Source: CAYOVG01 sp964407285 (GTDB lineage Bacteria > Desulfobacterota > Syntrophobacteria > Syntrophobacterales > Syntrophobacteraceae). Taken from it: a stretch of 6,849 nt of DNA. The DNA lies in contig CAYOVG010000366.1 of NCBI GenBank assembly GCA_964407285.1, positions 1 through 6,849 of the forward strand, written 5' to 3'. A program made the position numbers and the translations under genes. Shown one piece after another: positions 1 to 4,799 of the stretch (positions are counted from its first letter, which is position 1; each line of letters opens with the position of its first letter). The notes under the pieces were generated by a model. That model saw nothing but the letters and a program-made list of their open reading frames with translations. It was not told where the DNA came from and searched no databases.

Positions 1-30
1 CCCTTGTTTCATCCGCTTCCCCTTTGCTTT

Positions 31-109
31 TGTGTAACCTGATTGTGTTACCAGGATATGAGCTTAAAGGGGGGATGTCAAGGGTAAATTGTGTAACCCA
101 TGTGTAACC
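31..109. repeat. Four TGTGTAACC-type repeats around a promoter
   Basis: The 9-mer TGTGTAACC occurs exactly at 31-39, 90-98 and 101-109, with a one-base variant (TGTGTTACC) at 44-52, all in the same orientation. They form two pairs, with start-to-start spacing of 11 and 13 bp, close to one helical turn. One pair lies on each side of the minus-strand promoter at 53-81. This placement is what would be expected of operator sites for a phage repressor or activator; the protein is not in the window. The repeats are directly visible; the regulatory role is inferred. Confidence 0.6.
53..81 (-). promoter_or_regulatory. Sigma70-like promoter reading out of the left edge
   Basis: On the minus strand a perfect -35 box TTGACA (81-76) is followed after exactly 17 bases by TATCCT (58-53), which matches 4 of 6 positions of the -10 consensus. 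It lies just downstream of the small terminase gene and would drive the next genes to the left, expected to be the large terminase and structural genes. TGTGTAACC-type repeats lie on both sides of it, so it is probably regulated. Confidence 0.5.
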
Positions 110-121
110 GTCCGAGTATCG

Positions 122-448
122 TTAAAAGTCACCGTTCACCCAATGCAAACCCAGTTTTTCCCATACCTTAACGAAAAGCTGTCTTGATTCGCGCTGAATC
201 TTAAGGAGCGGGTGCGCGTGCCCTACGCCCGTTTTCTCTGTCACCACAATCATGCCATCGGCGTCTATGATTTTCTGCGCCTTGTCCGCTGTGTCTCGGG
301 CTTCGAGCGCCATCTGTAGAAGGTCGATAGAGCCAGAGCTACTGATTTTGCTCCCGACGAAGCGCCGCCATCGCTCTTGAGACCATTCGGAAAGGTGCGC
401 CGGGGGTTCAGGCCAGACTCTTTTTTCTTCGGTTTTCTTTCTCGCCAT
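122..448 (-). CDS. Phage terminase small subunit, P27 family
   Basis: Predicted 108-residue DNA-packaging protein. Small terminase subunits recognise the phage packaging site and pass the DNA to the large subunit (ATPase/nuclease), which fills the procapsid. The family call rests on the overall pattern: a basic N-terminus (ARKKTEEKR), a central helical region (LLQMALEARDTADKAQKII), and the C-terminal signature HPLLKIQRESRQLF followed by VWEKLGLHW, typical of P27-like subunits. I place the start at MARKK (448) rather than eight codons upstream, because AAGGAGG sits 7 bases before this ATG. It follows the 63-residue gene after a spacer of about 110 bases. In HK97-like phages the large terminase normally comes next, here beyond the left edge. 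It is slightly short for the family but contains the whole core. Confidence 0.82.
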   Translation of the reverse strand: MARKKTEEKRVWPEPPAHLSEWSQERWRRFVGSKISSSGSIDLLQMALEARDTADKAQKIIDADGMIVVTEKTGVGHAHPLLKIQRESRQLFVKVWEKLGLHWVNGDF

Positions 449-560
449 TTTAAAGCCTCCTTGAGGTAGCACTTTTAATGTTTTTGACCCTTGACGCTAT
501 TTTGGCGAAACTGCGCGTGAGAGTCCACCACCGGTCTCCCATATGAAAAGTTGTGAAGAT

Positions 561-752
561 TTAGGGTGCCATGGCATCAAGCCACCATCCGTTCCAGCGC
601 TCAAGCTTCCGCATGTGCCGCGCAGCATGAGCATTGAATAGCTTCAAGTCCGCTCCCGAAAGCATACGCTTTGAGCGGCTCAGCAATTCGTAAACCTGTT
701 GATTGTTCGTGCACTTGTAAACCAGGTTGACCATTGTGATTAAGCCCTTCAT
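561..752 (-). CDS. Small phage protein of unknown function (63 aa)
   Basis: I do not recognise a family. The start at MKGLITM is chosen because its ATG overlaps the TGA of the upstream gene in a 4-base ATGA and is preceded by a purine-rich GAGGAAGG ribosome site; longer readings of this frame run antisense-like through the neighbouring gene. The predicted protein is basic, with one cysteine (C14) and a helical C-terminal half rich in arginine, histidine and lysine (about residues 24-52), ending in an aromatic patch WNGWW. It has no signal peptide or membrane segment. The coupling suggests it is made in step with the cysteine-rich protein before it. Its position between replication and packaging genes fits the small accessory or DNA-associated proteins of temperate phages; no function can be assigned. 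Confidence 0.6.
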   Translation of the reverse strand: MKGLITMVNLVYKCTNNQQVYELLSRSKRMLSGADLKLFNAHAARHMRKLERWNGWWLDAMAP

Positions 753-970
753 TCCGCCTTCCTCTTCGGCAAGAGAACCTTCGCCAGTAGCCGCACACAA
801 CCAACGTGATCCGCCGCCCATTCCCCGTCTGTAAGTTCCAGCCGCTCGAAGTCCCTGCAATGCTCACAGGAGAAGCCCGGCCAACACCGTTTTACGGCGA
901 TGTCGAGGCACGCGGTATAGTGGCTGCACATTACCCGGCGCTTTGAGATGCCCGCTCGTGTTGGGTTCAC
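749..970 (-). CDS. Cysteine-rich small protein, probably metal-binding (73 aa)
   Basis: A 73-residue basic protein with six cysteines and interspersed histidines: C15-x-H17-x3-C21, then C29-x5-C35-x-H37-C38, and C58. The segment around CWPGFSCEHC resembles small zinc-ribbon-like proteins common in prophages, but I cannot name a family with certainty. Its GTG start overlaps the TGA of the ERCC4 nuclease gene in a 4-base GTGA, and GGGAGG lies 7 bases upstream inside the nuclease gene, so translation is probably coupled. An internal ATG at residue 14 (MCSHY) is a possible alternative start that would keep all the cysteines. The gene in turn overlaps the next one by ATGA. Zinc binding, and a role with nucleic acid or the adjacent nuclease, are inferences. 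Confidence 0.7.
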   Translation of the reverse strand: MNPTRAGISKRRVMCSHYTACLDIAVKRCWPGFSCEHCRDFERLELTDGEWAADHVGCVRLLAKVLLPKRKAE

Positions 971-1437
971 GCCGTCGCCTCCCGTTGAACTTTGTTCGCC
1001 GCCTCAAAGCGCTTGCGGATCTCCGTCAAATACTTTTCCAGCAACGAGTATGTGACGTACTCCCCGCCCGACCGGTTCCCGGCCCATATGAACGGCACAC
1101 GGTAACGGACCTGGAATGCAATGATGCTCTGAAGAGCGGCATGAACTTTCATCTCGGACCTGTACAGGCCGTTCCGAACGTCATCAAGGGATGCCTCGAC
1201 CACAACGGCGAACAGGTCATAATGAGCCGCCAGATGAAGCTCCCGCTCGAAGCGGTCCCGGTTCCCGCCCTTGAGACATCCAATCAGGTCATCAATGCTT
1301 TTGCGCTCGACTGCAACCCGGTCTTCAAAGCCAGGCAGGGAGTAATCCCCCGTGGGAAGCCCTGCCCGCTCGACCTGCACGTCATAGCGGGTGAAGAGGT
1401 ATGGAGCCTGTTCACGGGTATCAATTATTACGATCAT
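967..1437 (-). CDS. ERCC4-domain nuclease
   Basis: Predicted 156-residue nuclease of the ERCC4/XPF fold, a family of metal-dependent endonucleases that cut branched or flapped DNA. The protein is little more than the nuclease domain. The strand MIVIIDTREQ carries the first acidic residue (D6), then TGDY gives G30-D31, and VAVERKSIDD supplies the hallmark GDXnERKX3D motif with E44, R45, K46 and D50. The helical region GNRDRFERELHLA (about 58-70) and the strand FAVVVE (76-81) complete the core. It lacks the helix-hairpin-helix or helicase parts of eukaryotic XPF, as in phage and archaeal minimal versions. I start it at MIVII because AAAGGAA lies upstream at suitable spacing; a longer reading would run through low-complexity DNA. 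It lies between the primase-helicase and two small overlapping genes, which points to recombination, replication-fork or packaging-intermediate processing. Confidence 0.85.
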   Translation of the reverse strand: MIVIIDTREQAPYLFTRYDVQVERAGLPTGDYSLPGFEDRVAVERKSIDDLIGCLKGGNRDRFERELHLAAHYDLFAVVVEASLDDVRNGLYRSEMKVHAALQSIIAFQVRYRVPFIWAGNRSGGEYVTYSLLEKYLTEIRKRFEAANKVQREATA

Positions 1438-1464
1438 TGGATGTTTTCCTTTAATTCCACAGTG

Positions 1465-1484
1465 ATGGGGTATCCATCCCCCAT
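1465..1484 (-). other. Hairpin in the leader of the ERCC4 gene
   Basis: ATGGGG at 1465-1470 and CCCCAT at 1479-1484 form a 6-bp stem with an 8-base loop, about 28 bases before the nuclease start. In the mRNA it would stand just upstream of the ribosome site. It lacks a U-tract, so it is not a normal terminator; it may simply be chance. Confidence 0.3.
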
Positions 1485-1530
1485 TAGCGTAACGGATGTT
1501 ACGGATGTAACGCATTTTTCGGTTAACCCT

Positions 1531-1564
1531 CACACGCGTACACGCACACACACGCGCGCGCGTG
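1531..1564. repeat. 34-bp alternating pyrimidine-purine tract (Z-DNA-prone)
   Basis: From 1531 to 1564 every base alternates pyrimidine and purine without a break. The tract is made of CA/CG dinucleotides with one TA step, ending in a run of five CG steps (1553-1562). Such tracts are the classic substrate for left-handed Z-DNA under negative supercoiling. The tract lies between the two arms of the GTAAC inverted repeat, with the centres of both within about 3 bp. It would be in the 5' leader of the ERCC4 transcript if the TATAAT at 1570-1575 is used. Confidence 0.7.
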
Positions 1565-1569
1565 GAGCG

Positions 1570-1575
1570 ATTATA
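1570..1575 (-). promoter_or_regulatory. Perfect -10 box TATAAT before the ERCC4 operon
   Basis: TATAAT reads on the minus strand at 1575-1570. No -35 box is evident at 16-18 bp spacing (AACGGA at 17 bp). The expected -35 zone is instead filled by the GTAAC/GTTAC motifs, including the palindrome 1581-1591 only 6 bp upstream of the hexamer. The layout suits a promoter that depends on an activator or is blocked by a repressor. It would drive the ERCC4 nuclease, two small genes and possibly the small terminase. The hexamer is seen; promoter use is inferred. Confidence 0.4.
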
Positions 1576-1596
1576 TAGACGTAACAGTTACATCCG

Positions 1597-3963
1597 TTAC
1601 GCGTTACGCTCTGACTCTGCATAGGAGCCCCCCCCAACCTGTGGAGTTTTCAAGGAAATGCCTTTGAATAGGCGCTGCGGAGTACCATGAACGCGCTTAA
1701 GGTCGGGAGTGAATTCACGCTTGAGCATATTTGCGCTGAAGGCTTTGACACTCCCTGGTCGTTCTCCATTTCTCTCTGAGAAGTCTTTCCAGGAGGCAAA
1801 AAGCCTGCTCGTAATCTCCCATTGCCTCGGCCCAACCTCGCAGCATTCCTCAAGCCACTGCCCGAACAAATCTTGATCGTCGAAGTATGCCTTCGTTGCA
1901 TCTGCAACCACGTTAGGACGAATGAGCCCGTTCCGCTGCCAGTCAAGACACCCATCGATCATCCACCGAAGGATAGCCGGGTATTCTGTCCGAAGCTTCT
2001 GTTCGAGCTGCTTATCCGGACATTCAGGTTTATGGACGAATGGGATTATGTTGAAGCGCCGGCGCGCGGCATCATCGACGTTGCGAAGAACGGGCTTGTG
2101 ATTGCCGATAATCACGAGCTTGAATTGGGGCATGTACTCGAAGAAATCCTGCCGCATGAACCGTGCTGATATGCGGTCCCCGCCCGTAAGCTGCTTGATC
2201 CGGCTTTCGGCCCAGGCCCGGCCCTCTTCGGTTTCGGAAACTGATACCATCCGCGCACCTTGGAGCATGGCCAGGTCGGTAGGGTGCTTATCACTCTTGG
2301 AAGCCGTGAAGGTGTCCATGGCGGCTGTTCTGGCATAATCGCCCAGGATGTTCACGACGGCGTTCAGGAATACCGACTTCCCGTTTCCCCCTGGCCCATA
2401 GATGAAGAACAGGGAATGCTCGCGGATGTCGCCGGTAAGGCAGTAACCGCACATCTGCTGGAGAAATCTCTGAAGATCCTTATCACCATTGGTTGCTTCG
2501 TCCAGGAAGCGAAGCCACAATAGTGGGGTTACACCCGGCGATGGCGCCGCATTAGTTTGCTTTGTAATGAAGTCTTCCTGGCGCGCCTGTCTGAGCATTC
2601 CTATTCTCAGGTCAACAACACCTTCGGGGGTTCCAATCACCCATTGATCGCGGTCCCATATCTCGGAAGTGACGGCGAAGGCCCGGTCTGCTTGTGCGAA
2701 CCGTTCCACCGCCGCGGCTGTTGATGCTTTTGCGATTCCGGCTTTAACCCTTGCATCATTGGCTATTCTGCCCAAATCCCTACACATCGATCGCGCCCAA
2801 TTGAAGGCGAGTTTCGTCTCTTCTCTCTTCCACCTTCCGTCATTCCAGTGAAACCACTTGCCCGTATGGTGACAATATCTCAATTCGTTCTTGAATCGTT
2901 CTGCGAAGGCCAGTGCAATTCCGTCTTCAGTCAGAGGAAATCCGTCAATACCTTCCTTATTGATCTCGGGGGGGTCGGACGGCTTTTTCTCTTCTGTTTT
3001 CTGCTTCGGACCCTCATAGACGGCTCTGCAATCCGCCATGGCCTTTTCTATCGTCATCTTGCCGTATGTTGCCCCATCGGCAGGCCGGTGAACGCGGTCC
3101 CACTTTTCCCTCATGAGCCCGGATCGCCGGAACAGAGAGTCCATAAGCACGGGATCTTTTCTTGTCCAAAAAGCCAGGATGTTGCATAACGCTAAATCCG
3201 CCTTTGAATTATCGTCGTCACATCCGGATATATCGCCGTTCCATAGACGGGAGAAAAGAGGCCCGTTCTTTGCCTTTGGAGCACGCTCTAGGATGAAAGC
3301 CTCATCAACGGTAGTCCTACTGGTGTTTGTGCGCTCCTGAGCCTGATTTTCAGCCTTCTTGCCGCTTTCTGCAAGCACCCTGGAATGGAATTCCTGAAGT
3401 CTTCCGGATCGATCCTCTATGGTCCGGAAATTCGGATCGATCAAACGACCGGTTACGGTGAAGTAACGGCCTTCCTCATATACCTCAATACTGCCCTTCC
3501 TACGGCGTCCTTGCGGAAGTTTTCCGCGCAAAAGGATATGTGCTCCGGTTCCGGTCGGAGACTGTTCCGCATAACTCCCAAAGTCCCGGATAATATCAAG
3601 CGCCCATTCCTGCGGCCCGCTCCCGTTCCAGCAATGGTCCAGGTCGATACCAACATAGGGATCATTGCTGGAAAACTCGAAGCCTAAACCACATATCTTT
3701 CCAGTCTTGCCGCAAGCGTTATGCTCTTTTCCTTTCAGCTTTGAAAAGAATTCAAGCGCCTGGTCATACGTTCCCCAGGTTCGCGGATCGTTCGCTTTCG
3801 CATCCCGGCCAGTCTTTGGGTCAATAGGTACTTTTCTCGGCTTCTTCGGAGCTCCATCTTTATCGATGTTGGGAACAAGCTTCCAAACAACCCACTGCGG
3901 CAGTTCTTTCAGCTCTTCGGGTATATTCTGGAAGTTAGGTTTCAGAATGGCGTCTGTATTCAT
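1597..3963 (-). CDS. Primase-polymerase / SF3 helicase fusion (NrS-1-like replication protein)
   Basis: A 788-residue replication enzyme expected to make primers (and possibly DNA) and unwind the phage origin. The N-terminal part (about 20-195) is an archaeo-eukaryotic primase-type prim-pol: QWVVWK (23-28), the metal-binding acidic pair in GIDLDH (D107, D109), SPTGTGAH with H142, and EVYEEGRYFTVTG (160-172). These strings and their order match the NrS-1 phage polymerase family. A helical linker domain follows (about 235-315, PLFSRLWNGDISG then the EKAMADCRAVYEG region), then a D5/P4-type N-terminal region (342-475). The superfamily 3 helicase has Walker A GPGGNGKS (523-530), Walker B near RMVSVSETEE (571-580), sensor KLVIIGNHKP (615-624) and arginine finger DDAARRRF (630-637). 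The C-terminus (690-775) probably binds DNA. AAGGAGG lies 8 bases before the ATG. Slightly longer than NrS-1 (718 residues); all catalytic motifs look intact. Confidence 0.9.
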   Translation of the reverse strand: MNTDAILKPNFQNIPEELKELPQWVVWKLVPNIDKDGAPKKPRKVPIDPKTGRDAKANDPRTWGTYDQALEFFSKLKGKEHNACGKTGKICGLGFEFSSNDPYVGIDLDHCWNGSGPQEWALDIIRDFGSYAEQSPTGTGAHILLRGKLPQGRRRKGSIEVYEEGRYFTVTGRLIDPNFRTIEDRSGRLQEFHSRVLAESGKKAENQAQERTNTSRTTVDEAFILERAPKAKNGPLFSRLWNGDISGCDDDNSKADLALCNILAFWTRKDPVLMDSLFRRSGLMREKWDRVHRPADGATYGKMTIEKAMADCRAVYEGPKQKTEEKKPSDPPEINKEGIDGFPLTEDGIALAFAERFKNELRYCHHTGKWFHWNDGRWKREETKLAFNWARSMCRDLGRIANDARVKAGIAKASTAAAVERFAQADRAFAVTSEIWDRDQWVIGTPEGVVDLRIGMLRQARQEDFITKQTNAAPSPGVTPLLWLRFLDEATNGDKDLQRFLQQMCGYCLTGDIREHSLFFIYGPGGNGKSVFLNAVVNILGDYARTAAMDTFTASKSDKHPTDLAMLQGARMVSVSETEEGRAWAESRIKQLTGGDRISARFMRQDFFEYMPQFKLVIIGNHKPVLRNVDDAARRRFNIIPFVHKPECPDKQLEQKLRTEYPAILRWMIDGCLDWQRNGLIRPNVVADATKAYFDDQDLFGQWLEECCEVGPRQWEITSRLFASWKDFSERNGERPGSVKAFSANMLKREFTPDLKRVHGTPQRLFKGISLKTPQVGGGSYAESERNA
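1628..1635. repeat. G8 homopolymer near the 3' end of the primase gene
   Basis: Eight consecutive C on the plus strand are eight G in the coding strand, covering the codons for V-G-G-G about 12 residues before the stop. Slippage by one base would change only the tail: loss of a G would read past the normal stop into the GTAAC/CG-rich spacer, and gain of a G would end at a TAA overlapping the same region. The effect on the catalytic domains would be nil. Confidence 0.4.
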
Positions 3964-4280
3964 GGCGTCAACCTCCTTGACACGAGGAAGCGCCGCAAGC
4001 TATATTTTGCTTGCTGATCGAAGAATTCTGAGAGGCATCATGGTTGCCCGGCCGTGGTGCCTTTCGCTTTTTTGTGCAATGGTGCATGGATGTGCTGTTG
4101 CATAAAGGATGTATCATAAAAACCGCTCCACTTGCGCACCTCGCCGTCATCGGCGTTTACGCCTCATGGGGTTTATGTCACCCTTGGCATTTAGTAGTTG
4201 CTATTTGAAGTCTATTGCGCTCTATTGAAGTGTTGATTGGCGATGAAGCTCATAAACCGGCGTGGATGCTTAGGCTCTTG
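3964..4280. other. Noncoding region upstream of the primase gene
   Basis: About 317 bp with no convincing gene; the short open frames here have unlikely composition. Visible elements are the AAGGAGG ribosome site of the primase (about 3972-3978), a cluster of three GTGC/TGCA units at 4074-4102 flanked by TGCAA and TTGCA, a small hairpin GGCG-TTTA-CGCC (4151-4162), and a minus-strand TATGAT at 4110-4115 with no matching -35. A leftward promoter for the primase must lie here or farther right, but I cannot point to a good consensus match. Confidence 0.45.
4201..4231 (+). repeat. Imperfect direct repeat next to the att core
   Basis: CTATTTGAAGT (4201-4211) recurs as CTATTGAAGT (4222-4231), and TCTATTG occurs at 4211 and 4221, a 10-bp period. 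The repeats lie 50-80 bp to the left of the tRNA-like core. They could be integrase arm sites on that side of the attachment site; the evidence is only their repetition and position. Confidence 0.3.
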
Positions 4281-4301
4281 CGAGTCCGGCCTTCGGCACC
4301 A
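4281..4301 (+). other. Candidate att core: 3' end of a tRNA-Leu gene without its body
   Basis: This 21-bp stretch has the form of a tRNA 3' end: the end of a T loop (CGAGT), a 5-base T-stem strand (CCGGC), a 7-base acceptor strand CTTCGGC, discriminator A and CCA. The acceptor strand would pair with GCCGAAG, the usual start of many tRNA-Leu genes. No GCCGAAG, D-arm, anticodon arm or matching T-stem strand precedes it, so it is not a working tRNA. Phages and islands integrating into tRNA genes leave exactly such 3' fragments as att cores. A terminator, repeated short motifs and an integrase remnant lie immediately to its right, which supports this reading. Confidence 0.65.
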
Positions 4302-4360
4302 CCGTTGAAATTACTGGGAAAATTGACCTTAAAAGGTCGTTTTGCCATAAGATCTGCCAG

Positions 4361-4404
4361 AAAGCCGCATTTTCCGAGTTCAAAGGCTAGGGAAATGCGG
4401 CTTT
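4361..4404 (+). terminator. Hairpin terminator right of the att core
   Basis: AAAGCCGCATTTTCC (4361-4375) pairs with GGAAATGCGGCTTT (4391-4404) apart from one bulged T, giving a GC-rich stem of about 14 bp with a 15-base loop, followed on the plus strand by TTGCGTTTT. It suits a terminator after the tRNA or att region on the plus strand, and it could also stop leftward transcription from the integrase. A smaller hairpin, GACC/GGTC followed by GTTTT, is at 4325-4343. Confidence 0.6.
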
Positions 4405-4411
4405 TGCGTTT

Positions 4412-4440
4412 TGTGGCATTGTGGCAAACGCTTGCCACAA
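4412..4440. repeat. TGTGGCA repeats: candidate integrase arm sites
   Basis: TGTGGCA appears directly at 4412-4418 and 4420-4426 and inverted at 4433-4439. The last two form a perfect 9-bp hairpin, TTGTGGCAA (4419-4427) against TTGCCACAA (4432-4440), with a 4-base loop. The array sits five bases beyond the integrase stop, between it and the att core. That is where arm-type binding sites of tyrosine integrases are normally found; it might also act as a terminator for the integrase transcript. Confidence 0.45.
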
Positions 4441-4444
4441 AGTT

Positions 4445-4657
4445 CTATCGGGGGTCATCCCCGCTGACAACTCTCAGTCGCGGCACGGGCTTGAGTTTCC
4501 TGCCCGATAGAGCCTGATCCAGGTTTCCTTTACCTTCCCCAGGAATCCAATGGCCGTAAATATCGACCGTCATGGTGATGGAATGGCGCCCAAGCTGCTT
4601 TTGCACGTACGCGGGCGAATAGTGTTCCATGAGCAAGATGGTCGTATAGGAATGACG
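4445..4657 (-). pseudogene. Phage-type tyrosine integrase, 3' remnant cut by the RIT element
   Basis: Seventy C-terminal residues of a tyrosine recombinase remain. The remnant begins RHSYTTILLMEHYSP, which is the second half of box II (the arginine of HxxR and following residues), continues through YVQKQLGRHSITMTVD and ends its catalytic part at IYGHW, whose tyrosine is the nucleophile. The core-binding domain, box I arginine, catalytic lysine and box II histidine are all missing. Homology stops at 4657 and the RIT palindrome starts at 4659, so insertion of that element is the likely cause of truncation. In LGRHSI an arginine stands where LGHHSI-type relatives have histidine, possibly later decay. 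A TTG codon at 4636 could begin a 63-residue peptide, but it could not be active. The remnant faces the att core 140 bp away, as a resident phage integrase would. Confidence 0.85.
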
Positions 4658-4658
4658 A

Positions 4659-4764
4659 TTATGCCGAGCTCGGCATAACCGCCACTATGCCGAGTACCCG
4701 ACTATGCCGAGTGATCGGATTTCATCTTTGAGTACTAATGATTTGTCTATGATCAACTCGGCAT
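4659..4764. repeat. RIT terminal array: 20-bp palindrome plus ATGCCGAG octamers
   Basis: TTATGCCGAGCTCGGCATAA at 4659-4678 is a perfect 20-bp palindrome. The octamer ATGCCGAG inside it recurs at 4687-4694 and 4704-4711, each within the 12-mer ACTATGCCGAGT (4684-4695 and 4701-4712, 17-bp period). It appears once more inverted at 4757-4764, within 15 bp of the RitC stop. That makes five octamers in 106 bp, three in one orientation and two in the other. They are the natural candidates for recombinase binding sites at this end of the element. Confidence 0.8.
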
Positions 4765-4771
4765 AATCTGA

Positions 4772-4799
4772 GCAGTTTTAGAGTGAGTTCAAAAACTGC
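4772..4799 (-). other. Hairpin spanning the RitC stop codon
   Basis: GCAGTTTT (4772-4779) and AAAACTGC (4792-4799) form a perfect 8-bp stem with a 12-base loop that includes part of the RitC stop codon and last codons. It has no U-tract on the minus strand, so it is a poor terminator. It might protect the mRNA end or be chance. Confidence 0.3.

Larger units (their letters stand above)
1489..1607. repeat. Cluster of seven GTAAC/GTTAC motifs
   Basis: GTAAC or its complement GTTAC occurs at 1489, 1498, 1507, 1581, 1587, 1596 and 1603 (first base). The first three are exactly 9 bp apart, and 1587 to 1596 is again 9 bp. They make inverted pairs such as GTAAC-GGAT-GTTAC (1489-1502) and the near-contiguous palindrome GTAAC-A-GTTAC (1581-1591). 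The 16-bp segment 1487-1502 is the inverted copy of 1587-1602 with a single mismatch. A HpaI-type palindrome GGTTAACC lies at 1521-1528. The cluster fills most of the gap between primase and nuclease and runs into the primase stop codon. Candidate roles are operator, initiator-binding site or origin; none is proven. Confidence 0.65.

Noticed and set aside
753..860. Longer N-terminal extension of the 63-residue gene (99-residue reading)
   Set aside because: The extra part lies antisense-like within the 73-residue gene in another frame and is low-complexity (GGG, EEEGG). The ATGA overlap with a ribosome site supports the shorter start.
943..1578. A 211-residue open frame on the plus strand
   Set aside because: It runs antisense to the ERCC4 nuclease, whose catalytic motifs are intact, and it ends in the low-complexity CA/CG tract with a TRTRTHTRAR tail. 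It has no recognisable domain.
1486..1611. CRISPR array
   Set aside because: The repeated units are only 5-16 bp, spacing is 6-9 bp within groups, and they occur in both orientations. No conserved repeat-spacer pattern or cas gene is seen.
3968..4150. 60-residue minus-strand frame upstream of the primase
   Set aside because: The composition is not protein-like, no ribosome site precedes it, and it covers the primase ribosome site and probable control region.
4201..4301. A complete tRNA-Leu gene
   Set aside because: No GCCGAAG acceptor strand, D-arm or anticodon arm can be found upstream, and the T-arm 5' strand does not pair, so only the 3' end is present.
4215..4517. 100-residue plus-strand frame across the att core
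   Set aside because: Its RVRPSAPP segment is the usual translation of a tRNA 3' end, and the frame crosses the terminator and the integrase remnant antisense.
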